A DNA stretch of 64,000 nt. Origin: Pedobacter sp. KBW06 (lineage in GTDB: Bacteria; Bacteroidota; Bacteroidia; Sphingobacteriales; Sphingobacteriaceae). Position numbers and translations under genes: made by a program. The notes beneath the pieces are model-generated. The model saw only the letters and a list, made by a program, of their open reading frames with translations, did no database searches and was not told the DNA's origin. Shown piece after piece: positions 24,910 through 34,600 of the stretch (its first letter is position 1; the number at the start of each line of letters is the position of its first letter). The stretch lies in the NCBI RefSeq assembly GCF_003852525.1, contig NZ_QAJL01000004.1, positions 101,809 through 165,808 on the forward strand. Reading direction: 5' to 3'.

Positions 24910-25142
24910 CTAAATAGCTTTCCAATCGCTATAAATTTCTCAAAAACATTTTCCGTATGTGGTGCATCCGGCAGCTCCTCAGTGAGGTCCTGTCCTGCCC
25001 AGTGTTCATAATGTTTACCATTCCGCCATAAACGACTTTCAGTAACATCATAAATTATCCCGCGATAGGCAACCCAGATCTGCGGCTTATCCTGGCCATT
25101 CCGGAGTGCCAGCTGTTGTTTGGTATAAATTGGCAGATCCAT
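24906..25142 (-). CDS. Small cytochrome-b5-like heme/steroid-binding domain protein
   Basis: 78 residues, one domain. IWVAYRGIIYDVTESRLW matches the start of cytochrome b5/MAPR-type domains, and GKHYEHWAGQDLTEEL is the variant heme-binding region in place of HPGG. Candidate axial residues are His 45, His 48 or His 62. It may carry electrons to a membrane oxygenase. The start codon overlaps the cyclase stop (TAATG), indicating translational coupling with the lycopene cyclase gene. Confidence 0.85.
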   Translation of the reverse strand: MDLPIYTKQQLALRNGQDKPQIWVAYRGIIYDVTESRLWRNGKHYEHWAGQDLTEELPDAPHTENVFEKFIAIGKLFS

Positions 25143-25813
25143 TATGCTTTAGCCCTGCTTTTAAACAGCTCAAATAAGTAAACACTCATCAAAAGCATTC
25201 CCATAAAGTAAAAATGGCTCTCAAAAGGAATGGCCCCCAGCTTTAAATTGATGACTTCTGTATAAGAAATCACAGGCAGCGTCGAAATAACACCATAAGC
25301 AATATAGAAGAGCAGCAATACTGCCAGAAATCCCCGGTAAAATTTATAGGTGAAGCGAAGTTTATTGAGGTATTCGATATAAAAAATCAGGACAAATAAG
25401 GCACCAAATGAAATTGCACTGTACCATTTGGTATAGGTAAAAATCAACATGGCAATACAAAGCCCCATCAGCAGATTGCTAAAAGAAAGACTAAATTTAT
25501 CTAAAGCATTATTGGGGAAGAACGCATTTAATGTAACATAAACACCAATACCTGCCAGACTAATGGCCGCAGTAAACAGAAATTCTTCTACCGGAATTTT
25601 CCATAAGGATACCCCTGTCAGGTAAGCAGGGTGAAAACTCCAGCCCCCCACCATCACCAGTACTGTTGCAAATATCGAAAAGGCAAGCCCGGTAATCAGT
25701 ACCGCAGGAATGGCAAACTTTATGGTCCGGTTAAAACTTGTTTTTTTAACAAATAGCAAAACCATCGGGATAACCAGGATGCCAAGTGCCAGCAACAGAT
25801 AAGTAAAATTCAT
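25142..25813 (-). CDS. Lycopene cyclase domain membrane protein (CrtYc/CrtYd-type fusion)
   Basis: 223 residues, mostly membrane (about 6-7 helices). Two lycopene-cyclase repeats are visible: one with HPAYLTGVSLWKIPVEEFLF (about 77-96) and a second with GAIPFESHFYF (about 194-204), each carrying the conserved P-x-E. So both CrtYc- and CrtYd-like halves are fused in one chain. These enzymes cyclise lycopene ends to beta-rings in carotenoid synthesis. No other crt gene is adjacent. It is coupled to the cytochrome-b5-like gene. Confidence 0.87.
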   Translation of the reverse strand: MNFTYLLLALGILVIPMVLLFVKKTSFNRTIKFAIPAVLITGLAFSIFATVLVMVGGWSFHPAYLTGVSLWKIPVEEFLFTAAISLAGIGVYVTLNAFFPNNALDKFSLSFSNLLMGLCIAMLIFTYTKWYSAISFGALFVLIFYIEYLNKLRFTYKFYRGFLAVLLLFYIAYGVISTLPVISYTEVINLKLGAIPFESHFYFMGMLLMSVYLFELFKSRAKA

Positions 25814-25882
25814 TTATTTAATTAGTTAAGCCCAAAAATATGATTTTGACGGCGTTTACCAATGAATTTTTTATGGCATAAA

Positions 25883-25916
25883 AAAAGCGCTTTAACATCT
25901 GGGTTAAAGCGCTTTT
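25883..25916 (-). terminator. Intrinsic terminator after the ECF sigma gene
   Basis: A 14-bp perfect stem (AAAAGCGCTTTAAC / GTTAAAGCGCTTTT) has an A-rich left flank that acts as the U tract on the minus strand. It separates the sigma factor gene from the lycopene cyclase gene. Confidence 0.85.
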
Positions 25917-25933
25917 AAATACCTTCGGGAGGG

Positions 25934-26464
25934 TTAAACAACCTCTGCACCCAAAATTTCTTTAGAATAGGTTTTCAGATATTTTTTAAGAATCTGACGG
26001 GCAACGTGTATCCTCGTCTTTACTGTACCGATTGGAATCTCTAACATTTCGGCAATTTCATGGTATTTATATCCTTCAAAATATTTGATGAAAGGAATGT
26101 AATATTCCGGCTGAAGTGTAGAAAGCGCTTTATTGATATCACCTATAATAAACTTACTGTCGCTCGTATTTTTTGCAGCACTATAGTGCAGATTGGCAGA
26201 AGAAATGTCGTCTGATTTGGTAATTAATGCATTGGTTTTCACCAAACGTCTGTAGTTGTTAATGAAGGTATTTTTCATGATGGTAAATAACCATCCTTTA
26301 AGATTTGTACCTTCTTTAAACTTACTGTAGTAAGTTACCGCTTTTAGCATGGTATCTTGAACCAGGTCGTTTGCATCCTCAATGTCTTTCGTAAAATTTA
26401 AAGCGAATGACTGCAAAGAAACCGAATGGTCATTTAACTGGAGGTTGAATTCATTTTTTGTCAT
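25934..26464 (-). CDS. ECF sigma-70 factor
   Basis: 176 residues. Region 2 is DANDLVQDTMLKAV (about 32-45) with GWLFTIMKNTFINNYRR, and region 4 is YKYHEIAEMLEIPIGTVKTRIHVARQIL (about 130-160, shown by the HEIAEML and GTVKTRI blocks). No anti-sigma gene is adjacent, so regulation is probably transcriptional or by an unlinked factor. It is upstream of the lycopene cyclase gene on the same strand but separated by a strong terminator, so linkage may be regulatory rather than operonic. Confidence 0.94.
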   Translation of the reverse strand: MTKNEFNLQLNDHSVSLQSFALNFTKDIEDANDLVQDTMLKAVTYYSKFKEGTNLKGWLFTIMKNTFINNYRRLVKTNALITKSDDISSANLHYSAAKNTSDSKFIIGDINKALSTLQPEYYIPFIKYFEGYKYHEIAEMLEIPIGTVKTRIHVARQILKKYLKTYSKEILGAEVV

Positions 26465-26492
26465 AATGTTTTAAGTTTTAAGGTTAAAAAAG

Positions 26493-26531
26493 CAAACAAC
26501 GTTTTTAGGAGTGGCGCTCAACGTTTGTTTA
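26493..26531. promoter_or_regulatory. Inverted repeat upstream of the ECF sigma gene
   Basis: CAAACAACGTT (26493-26503) and AACGTTTGTTTA (26520-26531) form an imperfect inverted repeat with one extra base. The right arm contains TTGTTTA, the same heptamer that is clustered at 46719-46769. Confidence 0.35.
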
Positions 26532-26629
26532 ATCTTACACACCAAATGCTATACAACATATGTACCAAAAAATCAATCCGAATGTTAACAAATTGTTTTT
26601 TAGGGTTGACAATGACCAAGAGGGCTATG

Positions 26630-27646
26630 TCACAGAATATTTACTTCTCTTTCCAGTCTGACGCCAAATCTGGCCGCTACCGTATCTATTATATTTTCTG
26701 AAAAACTATACACTTCCTGTCCGCTTGCCTGTCCATGGTTGACAAGTACCAGGGCCTGGTTTTTCCAGGTTCCTGTTTGCCCAACCACTTTACCTTTAAA
26801 TCCACATTGCTCTATTAACCAGCCAGCTGCAAGTTTAACCTTACCATTTCCAGCGGGATAATGTACCAGTTCAGGAAATTTTTCAAAGATCTTTTGGAAG
26901 GCATCTTCCTCAATTACAGGGTTCTTAAAAAAGCTTCCGGCATTGCCTATGGTTGAAGGATCCGGGAGCTTACTTACCCTGATATGGGAAACTACGGCAG
27001 AAACATCGGCGATTGTCGGATGTGCAATCCCTCTTTTAACCAGCTCTTCCTGAATCGCGCCATATTGCGTATTGATACTGGCTACCCTGCTTAATCTGAA
27101 ACTGACCTCTGTGATGATGTATTGCCCCTTCAGCTCATTTTTAAAAATACTATCCCGGTACCCAAAGCGGCAATCCTGATGATTAAAGGACCTGCGTTTT
27201 CCCGTAGCAATTTCATAAGCCGAGCAGGATTCAAAAACATCTTTAAGCTCAACGCCGTATGCACCGATATTCTGGATCGGAGAAGCCCCTACCGTTCCGG
27301 GGATCAGGCTCAGATTCTCTACTCCTGCAAAACCTTTTTGTACACAATAATTTACAAAATCGTTCCAGACCACGCCCGCTCCGGCAGTAACGATCACCTC
27401 ATCCCCATGAATCTCCTCAGAAATCCCGGGGATACTCATTTTTATCACCAGGCCATCAAAGTCTTTTGTAAATAAAAGATTACTTCCACCTCCCAAAATC
27501 AACAACTGCTGCTCCTTGATCAATTCGGATTTCAACAGTTCTTCCAATGCAGATGAACTAAATACTTCTGCAAAATAATGGCTGCTGACAGGTATACTAA
27601 AGGTGTTATAAGGTTTTAATGAGATATTTTCCTGGAAGATGGTCAT
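26630..27646 (-). CDS. murB: UDP-N-acetylenolpyruvoylglucosamine reductase
   Basis: 338 residues from the ATG at 27646. An 11-codon longer frame exists, but a -7 element at 27677-27684 places the transcript start too close to the longer start. FAD-binding blocks are LILGGGSNLLF and SLIPGTVGASPIQNIGAYGVEL-type residues (SLIPGTVGASPIQ). The catalytic Ser is in GSFFKNP and AGWLIEQCGFKG lies near the C-terminus. This is the type I arrangement with the Tyr loop, as in E. coli. It makes UDP-MurNAc for peptidoglycan. Confidence 0.96.
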   Translation of the reverse strand: MTIFQENISLKPYNTFSIPVSSHYFAEVFSSSALEELLKSELIKEQQLLILGGGSNLLFTKDFDGLVIKMSIPGISEEIHGDEVIVTAGAGVVWNDFVNYCVQKGFAGVENLSLIPGTVGASPIQNIGAYGVELKDVFESCSAYEIATGKRRSFNHQDCRFGYRDSIFKNELKGQYIITEVSFRLSRVASINTQYGAIQEELVKRGIAHPTIADVSAVVSHIRVSKLPDPSTIGNAGSFFKNPVIEEDAFQKIFEKFPELVHYPAGNGKVKLAAGWLIEQCGFKGKVVGQTGTWKNQALVLVNHGQASGQEVYSFSENIIDTVAARFGVRLEREVNIL

Positions 27647-27676
27647 AGATAAAATGAACTGATTTGCTATAGGGTA

Positions 27677-27684
27677 CAAATGTA
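27677..27684 (-). promoter_or_regulatory. Candidate -7 element for murB
   Basis: The minus strand reads TACATTTG (TAnnTTTG), 31 bases upstream of the chosen murB start. Confidence 0.5.
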
Positions 27685-27709
27685 ATTGTTAAGGAGTGTA
27701 ATAAACATG

Positions 27710-27727
27710 TTTAAATAAATATTTAAA
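27710..27727. promoter_or_regulatory. Palindrome TTTAAATA-AA-TATTTAAA, possible TetR operator
   Basis: 8-bp perfect arms around two bases lie 80 bases before the first TetR gene and 33 bases behind the murB -7 element. It is AT-only, so chance is a real alternative. Confidence 0.3.
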
Positions 27728-27806
27728 AAATTTGTCTATTTTTCGTCTCAATTGCTCAAATCAACAGCAACGAGGTGCTATAGAGAGGGAGAATACTAGA
27801 ATTTGT

Positions 27807-28415
27807 ATGGAAAATCAGGATAAAAAGAGAATTTTAATTATTGAAGCTGCTTTAAAGCGTTTTGCCCATTATGGCCTGTCAAAAACGACCATGACAGAAA
27901 TCGCGAAAGATATCTCTTTTTCAAAAGCATTACTTTATTATTATTTCCCTGACAAACTGAGCCTGTATGTAAGTGCCATTGAACACCTGATGCAAATCAT
28001 CAGCAGGGACCTGGTCAAATCTGTTGATAAAACAAAAACGGCAACGGAGGGTGTACTTAAACTGCTACAAAAAAGACAGGCCTTTATCCAGAAGTACTAT
28101 AATATCCTGGAGTCCAGTCAGATTATCGGCAATGAACTTCCCGACAACCTGGCAGAAAAGTTCCATAAAGCCAGGACTTTTGAATTCATCATTATCGGCT
28201 CCTTGTTTAGCCGGGGCGTAACCAGTAAAGAATTTGCGATCTCAGATACCAAACTAGCAACAGAAATATTCATCGATGCCTTATCTGGCATTCATTTCAA
28301 CATCCTCTCAAAAGACAAGAGCATGTTCCCCGGAAAAGAACAATTCAAGCAGATTTTTCTAAAAGAAAAGATGTTTGCCGACATCTTCCTAAACGGATTG
28401 AAAATAAAACAATAA
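27807..28415 (+). CDS. TetR-family transcriptional regulator (first of tandem pair)
   Basis: 202 residues from the ATG at 27807. The frame extends to 27732, but the extra 25 residues are not TetR-like. The HTH is at about 10-55 (TTMTEIAKDISFSKALLYYYF), and the helical ligand domain follows. Its DNA-binding part closely resembles that of the next gene, so the two look like a tandem duplication whose ligand domains diverged. It lies at the head of the region encoding the RND pump; repression of that pump is inferred from context. Confidence 0.92.
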   Translation: MENQDKKRILIIEAALKRFAHYGLSKTTMTEIAKDISFSKALLYYYFPDKLSLYVSAIEHLMQIISRDLVKSVDKTKTATEGVLKLLQKRQAFIQKYYNILESSQIIGNELPDNLAEKFHKARTFEFIIIGSLFSRGVTSKEFAISDTKLATEIFIDALSGIHFNILSKDKSMFPGKEQFKQIFLKEKMFADIFLNGLKIKQ

Positions 28416-28484
28416 AATTTCGTCATTTTTATGTAACTTTTATATGATTTTCATATTAAAGTTTCTGTTGCCGGAATATGGCAG

Positions 28485-28492
28485 TATTTTTG
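28485..28492 (+). promoter_or_regulatory. Candidate promoter of the TetR - efflux operon
   Basis: TATTTTTG (TAnnTTTG) lies 38 bases before the second TetR ATG. The inverted repeat TGCC...GGCA at 28469-28483 sits just upstream, a plausible repressor site. Confidence 0.45.
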
Positions 28493-28530
28493 ACCGTTCA
28501 AAGAAAAAAGTCAGAAAGTAGAAAAGTAGA

Positions 28531-29136
28531 ATGGTAGAGACAGATAAAAAAAGAGAACTGATTATTGAGGGTGCGATAAAGCGCTTCATTCATTATGGAA
28601 TTAACAAAACCACAATGAATGAGATTGCGGACGATTTATCGGTATCCAAACCTTCCTTATATTATTATTTTCCAGATAAAAGCAGCCTGGTACTGGGAGT
28701 AATTGATAAGATTTTCTCCGATTACTTCGAGATTTTAGAAAGAGATCAATTTGCGAAAGACACCCTTGAAGAACGTTTCGCAGCATTTGTTGAGGTTAAA
28801 CACCGCTTTTTTCAGAAATATTATATGCTTCACCTCTCAGGTGGCAGCCCGGATGCCTCTCTCAGCTCCGATGAGCTTAGGGAATCCTTCATGAAAATGA
28901 AAGCAAAAAATGAAAACCTGCATGCCGAAATTTTGCAAAGAGCAGTTGACAATAAAGAGATTGCCCCTTGTGAGGTAAACAAAATGGCCGAACTCTATCT
29001 GGACAGCCTGTCAGGAATCACCTCACTATGTCTGCTCCATGGAAACAAAGAACTCTTCCCAAGCAAAAAAGACATGAAAGCCATATTAGAGAAACAACTC
29101 AGCTTATCTAAAATATTTATCAAAGGATTAAAATAA
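28531..29136 (+). CDS. TetR-family transcriptional regulator (second of tandem pair)
   Basis: 201 residues. The HTH at about 8-53 (TTMNEIADDLSVSKPSLYYYF) is nearly parallel to that of the preceding gene, and the ligand domain is different. It ends 24 bases before the TolC-family gene, so it is probably the first gene of the pump operon and its likely autoregulating repressor. Confidence 0.93.
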   Translation: MVETDKKRELIIEGAIKRFIHYGINKTTMNEIADDLSVSKPSLYYYFPDKSSLVLGVIDKIFSDYFEILERDQFAKDTLEERFAAFVEVKHRFFQKYYMLHLSGGSPDASLSSDELRESFMKMKAKNENLHAEILQRAVDNKEIAPCEVNKMAELYLDSLSGITSLCLLHGNKELFPSKKDMKAILEKQLSLSKIFIKGLK

Positions 29137-29160
29137 AACAGACCCCAAATTATCATAAAC

Positions 29161-30522
29161 ATGAATACAATAATTAAACAGGTAAGATTAATTCCGCTAC
29201 TGCTGCTGGGGTTATTATTATCGAATGCAGCAAGTGCACAGCAAACACTGAGCCTTAAAGATGCATTAAATTACGCCGTTCAGAACGCTGTGTCCGTACG
29301 AAAAGCTAACCTTGACGTAGAAGGAGGCAAATTTAAAACCCAGGAGATCAGAGCGCAGGCTTTACCACAACTTACCGGAAGTGCAAGTCTGACCGACAAT
29401 GTTATCGTCCAAAGTATTGTACTGCCAGGAGAATTCCTGAACAGACCAGGTGAAGTGATTGTTGCTAAAGCAGGTACAAAATACAATGCAGGAGCAGGTC
29501 TTCAGTTTAACCAACAACTGTTTAATCAAACTGTTTTTACCGGCCTCAAAGCGGCTAAAACCAGCGAGAGCTATTATAAACTAAATGCACAGCTCTCTGA
29601 AGAACAAATTATAGAGCAGGTGGCCAACAATTACTATTCAGTATTGGTCAACAGACAACAAATGAACGTAATTGACACCAACATCAAAAATGTTAAAGTG
29701 GTGGAAAAGATCATTTCCGATCAATATAAAAACGGATTGGCAAAAAAGATTGATGTCGACAGGATCAAGGTGAACCTGACAAACCTGCAAACTCAAAGGG
29801 CTCAGATTTTAAACGGCATCACCCAATTGGAAAATCAATTGAAATACTCGATGGGAATGCCTGTTGAAACGGTTGTAATCTTGCCACAAACAGAATTAGC
29901 AGAGATCAAAAGCCTTCCTGAAATTGCGGAATCTATTGACATGAGCAACCGGACGGAACTAAAAATTGCCAATGTTCAAAAAGAATTATATACACTGGAC
30001 AGAAAAGCAAAAGTCTCAGAATACTATCCTACCCTTGCATTGAACAGCAATTACAACTATAACGGAGTGAGCAATAAGTTTGATTTATTCAAAGGTAAAG
30101 GAGGAACTGCGAACTGGTATGATATGGCCGCAATAGGGATCACCCTAAGGGTTCCGATATTTGATGGTTTCGCCACCCGTTCAAGGGTACGTCAGGCTGA
30201 TGTGAACCTTAAAAAAGCAGACGAAGACATCAGACAAATGAAAAACTCATTGAATGTAGAGTATGAAAATGCAAAAATCAAGTTAAAGGACAACATGAGC
30301 ACCATTAATGCTCAACGTCAAAACGTGATCCTTGCCCAGGAAATTTACCAAAGTACTCAAAACAACTACAATAACGGACTGGCTGCATTAACCGATCTTT
30401 TGGATACAGAGAATGCACTTACACAAGCTCAGAACAGTTATAACCAGGCATTATTAAACTATAAAATTGCCGAAATTCAATTAATCAAATCAAACGGAAA
30501 TATAAAATCACTACTACAATGA
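29161..30522 (+). CDS. TolC-family outer-membrane efflux protein
   Basis: 453 residues. Signal peptide about 1-26 (ends SAQQ after ASA). Two outer-membrane efflux protein repeats span about 35-230 and 250-445, with long helices rich in Gln/Asn and the coiled-coil AKISQ-type patterns (ALTDLLDTENALTQAQNSY). It forms the outer-membrane channel of the tripartite pump. Its stop overlaps the adaptor start (ATGA), so translation is coupled. Confidence 0.95.
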   Translation: MNTIIKQVRLIPLLLLGLLLSNAASAQQTLSLKDALNYAVQNAVSVRKANLDVEGGKFKTQEIRAQALPQLTGSASLTDNVIVQSIVLPGEFLNRPGEVIVAKAGTKYNAGAGLQFNQQLFNQTVFTGLKAAKTSESYYKLNAQLSEEQIIEQVANNYYSVLVNRQQMNVIDTNIKNVKVVEKIISDQYKNGLAKKIDVDRIKVNLTNLQTQRAQILNGITQLENQLKYSMGMPVETVVILPQTELAEIKSLPEIAESIDMSNRTELKIANVQKELYTLDRKAKVSEYYPTLALNSNYNYNGVSNKFDLFKGKGGTANWYDMAAIGITLRVPIFDGFATRSRVRQADVNLKKADEDIRQMKNSLNVEYENAKIKLKDNMSTINAQRQNVILAQEIYQSTQNNYNNGLAALTDLLDTENALTQAQNSYNQALLNYKIAEIQLIKSNGNIKSLLQ

Positions 30523-31583
30523 AAAGAGGAATTATTACAGCCTTAGTAATCATACTTGCCATCGCAGGCATCGTCCTGGTATTAACCAATAATAAAAAGA
30601 AAAATGCGGCAAAAACGGCAATTGTAGCTCAAGGTAGCGGTGCAATCAGTGTCCGTACATCAGTGATACAGAAACAGGCCATCAACCTTGATTTTAGTGC
30701 AAACGGAACATTTGCCCCTAATCAGGAATTAAACTTCCTGTCGGAAAATGCAGGACGTGTAACCAAAATCTATGTAGAAGAAGGTGACAGGGTAACTAAA
30801 GGACAACCGATCGCCCGTATTGATGCCGAGATTTTAAATACTGATAAAGAAACAGCAGAAGCAAACCTTCAAAATGCCATCAGAGACGAAGCCAGATACA
30901 GCAGTTCATTCAAAACAGGCGGAGTAACTCAACAACAATTAGATCAGGCAAAACTTGCTGTTCAAAATGCAAAACTAAGGTTACAAAGCAGTCAGAGAAG
31001 AGTCAGTGATGCAAACATCAAATCTCCTATCAACGGTATTGTCAACAAAAAATACATTGAAGTAGGTGCTTTTGTAAATGCGCAGGGTACTCAAATGTTT
31101 GAATTGGTAGATGTTTCTAAACTGAAACTGAAAGTAAGTGTAAACGAATCTCAGGTAGCGAACCTTAAAGTTGGCGATCAGGTACAGATCAAATCAAACG
31201 TATTTCCTACGGATGATTATGTAGGTAAAATCACTTTCATTGCCGCTAAAGCGGATGCTTCCTTAAACTTCCCTATTGAGATCATGGTAGAGAACAATAA
31301 GAAAAACACCATTAAAGCAGGAATGTATGGTACTGCAATCTTCAAGTTCCCAGGCCAGGCCCCTTCATTAACCATTCCACGTGGTTCGTTCGTAGGTAGT
31401 GTGAGCAGTAACCAGATCTTTGTTTTAGGAGAAGGAAATAAAGCAGTATTGCGTAAAGTTGTTGCCGGCAGAATTCTTGGAGAAAATGTAGAAATCCTTG
31501 ACGGTCTTAAAGAAGGCGAAACAGTGATCATCAGCGGTCAGATCAACCTGATTGATGGTACTCCGGTTGCTCCTGTGAAATAG
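30519..31583 (+). CDS. RND efflux periplasmic adaptor (membrane fusion protein)
   Basis: 354 residues. An N-terminal membrane anchor spans about 4-25. The lipoyl/biotinyl half-motif is GRVTKIYVEEGDRVTKGQPIARID (key GRV...EEGD...KGQ), with a coiled-coil hairpin about 105-160, the second lipoyl half SPINGIVNKKYIEVG, then a beta-barrel and membrane-proximal domain. It links the RND permease to the TolC-like channel. It sits between them in the same operon, overlapping the TolC gene by 4 bases. Confidence 0.95.
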   Translation: MKRGIITALVIILAIAGIVLVLTNNKKKNAAKTAIVAQGSGAISVRTSVIQKQAINLDFSANGTFAPNQELNFLSENAGRVTKIYVEEGDRVTKGQPIARIDAEILNTDKETAEANLQNAIRDEARYSSSFKTGGVTQQQLDQAKLAVQNAKLRLQSSQRRVSDANIKSPINGIVNKKYIEVGAFVNAQGTQMFELVDVSKLKLKVSVNESQVANLKVGDQVQIKSNVFPTDDYVGKITFIAAKADASLNFPIEIMVENNKKNTIKAGMYGTAIFKFPGQAPSLTIPRGSFVGSVSSNQIFVLGEGNKAVLRKVVAGRILGENVEILDGLKEGETVIISGQINLIDGTPVAPVK

Positions 31584-31620
31584 AATAGGCCCTTACAATG
31601 AAAAATATAAATACATTCTG

Positions 31621-34600
31621 ATGAAAATAACAGAAATTTCTATAAAGCGCCCAACACTCGTTATTGTGGTTTTTACCGTATTAACGCTGATGGGGCTATT
31701 GAGCTACTTTGGGCTTAGTTACGAGTTGTTACCGAAGTTCTCGAACAACGTAGTATCCATTTCCACGATATATCCGGGAGCTTCACCAAATGAGGTGGAA
31801 AATACCGTTACCAAGAAAATTGAGGATGCGGTCTCCTCCATGGAGAACATTAAGAAACTGAATGCAGTATCTTATGAGAGTTTATCCGTGGTAACCATTA
31901 CCCTAAATGACAAGGCCAATGTGGATTTATCATTGAATGAGGCCCAACGTAAAGTAAACGCAATCCTTGCAGACTTACCTACAGACGTAAAACCACCATC
32001 CCTGAATAAATTCTCACTGGATGATTTACCGGTAATTACCATGTCGGCATCCGCGAAAATGGATGATGCAGCCTTTTACGACTTAATTGACAAACGTATT
32101 GCCCCAATCCTTTCCAGGGTTACAGGGGTAGCCCAGGTTAACCTTGTAGGTGGACAGGAACGTGAAATTGTTGTCGGACTGGATGCAGATAAGATCCAGG
32201 GTTACGGATTGTCTGTTCCACAAATTCAACAAGCAATCCTGACTTCCAACCTCGATTTCCCAACAGGAAGTGTGAAAACCGAAAATCAGGACGTACTGAT
32301 CCGTTTATCGGGTAAATACAAATCGATAGACGAGTTGAGAAACCTGGTAGTGGCGACGAGCAAAGCCGGAGCACAAATCAGGTTAAGTGATGTTGCCGAT
32401 GTTCAGGATGCACAGAAAGAAGTAGAGAAAATCGCGCGGATCGACAGAAAAGGTGCGATTGCCATTCAGATCATTAAACAATCTGATGCGAATGCGGTAG
32501 AAGTAAGTAAGGGAATGCATAAAATTGTGGAAACCCTTCAAAAAGACTATAAAGCCAATGATTTAAAAATGCTGATCGTAAACGACAGTTCCATCTTTAC
32601 GCTGGAATCTGCCGATGCGGTAATCCACGATTTAATCCTCGCGATTATCCTGGTAGCCTTTGTAATGTTGTTCTTCCTCCACAGTTTACGTAATGCGGCC
32701 ATTGTAATGGTTTCCATTCCCGCATCCCTGATTGCTACGTTTATCGGGATCGGATTATTTGGCTATACCCTGAACCTGATGTCATTACTTGGACTTTCCC
32801 TTGTGGTAGGTATCCTTGTCGATGATGCGATCGTGGTATTGGAGAATATATACAGACACATGGAGATGGGTAAAAACAGAGTTCGTGCGGCTTATGATGC
32901 CACCAGCGAAATCGGATTTACCGTAGTTTCCATTACCCTGGTAATTGTGGTGGTATTCTTTCCAATTGCGGTAAGTTCCGGATTGGTATCCAATATCCTG
33001 CGCCAGTTCTGTGTGGTGGTAATTATCGCTACCCTCCTATCCTTGGTTACCTCATTTACCATTGTACCTTTATTGTCTTCACGTTTCGGTAAACTGGAAA
33101 AAATTGAAGGTAAAAACGCATTCGGACGTTTCATTTTATGGTTCGAAAAACAATTGCACAAGTTCACAGTTTGGGTAACCGGTATTTTAGAATGGACTTT
33201 ACGCCATAAAGCCATTACTTTAATTGGCGTATTCCTTTTACTACTCAGTTCATGTGGATTAACCATCGGTGGTTTCATCGGAACAGAGTTTTTCCCTAAG
33301 AGTGATAAAGGAGAGTTCCTGGTACAGATAGAGCTTCCTAAAGATGCCTCTATTGAAAAAACAAACCAGGTGACCCAGCAGGCAGAAGCATTCTTACAGA
33401 CGAAAAAAGAAATCACACAGTTGATTACCACAGTTGGACAATCCAGTGGTGACTTTGGTGGTACTCAGGCTACAGCCTATAAATCAGAGATCAACGTAAA
33501 ACTCGTTGAGCGTAAAGAACGTGAGGATGAATCCAGTATCTATGCGACTAAAGTGAGTCGTGAGCTGGCAAAGATTCTTGTTGGAGCGAAAGTAAAAACA
33601 GTTCCGATCAGTATTTTGGGTATTGCTGAGAATGCACCTATCGATATGGTAGTGATGGGTTCAGACCTGGACAGTGCCATGAAATATGCAGAAGGGGCAA
33701 TGAAAGTACTGAGCAAGATTCAGGGTTCTGCCGAGATCAAGCTTTCCGTAGAGAAAGGTAGTCCGGAGATTAATGTTCAGGTAGACCGCGATAAGATGGC
33801 CGCCCTGGGCTTAACACTGCAAACGGTAGGTACAACGATGCAAACTGCCTTTAGTGGAAATACAGATGGTAAATACCGTAAAGGAGAGTATGAATACGAC
33901 ATTAATATTCGTTACCAGACTTTCAACCGTAAAGATATTGATGACGTAAGAAACCTGATCTTCATTAATGCTACCGGGCAACAGGTAAAACTATCCCAGT
34001 TCGCAGACATTAAAGAAGGCGCCGGACCAAGTCAGCTGGAACGTAGAGATAAGAGTACTTCAGTTTCTGTAAAAGCACAGTCTATCGGTAGGCCAACAGG
34101 TACGATCGTAGCAGAGCTGCAGACAAAACTGGAAGAAATGGAGAAAAATGGTCAGTTGAAAAAACCTGTAGGTGTAAGTTACGTATGGGCCGGTGACCAG
34201 GAGAACCAAAGCGAAGGTTTTGGTACCTTAGGAATCGCCTTAATGGCCTCTATCATCCTGGTATACCTGATCATGGTAGCCCTTTACGACAGTTTTGTTT
34301 ATCCTTTCGTGGTGATGTTCTCGATTCCTTTATCGGTAATCGGAGCCTTACTTGCACTGGCATTGACCAACAACTCGCTGGGTATCTTTACCATTTTAGG
34401 TTTGATCATGCTAATTGGTCTGGTAGCGAAGAATGCGATCATCCTGGTCGATTTTACGAACCAGATGAAAGCAGAAGGAAAGTCAACGCATGAAGCCCTT
34501 GTATTGGCCAACCATGCCCGTTTACGTCCAATCCTGATGACAACGATTGCCATGGTAATCGGTATGCTTCCAATTGCCCTGGCAAGTGGTGCAGGTGCGG

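Noticed and set aside
25883..25916. Operon of ECF sigma and lycopene cyclase as one transcript
   Set aside because: A strong intrinsic terminator lies between the two genes, so a single transcript is unlikely to be the main product.
27732..27806. 25-residue N-terminal extension of the first TetR protein
   Set aside because: The extension is not TetR-like; the ATG at 27807 places the helix-turn-helix as in relatives.
32892..33431. 179-residue minus-strand frame
   Set aside because: Antisense within the RND permease gene; low-complexity and no domain.
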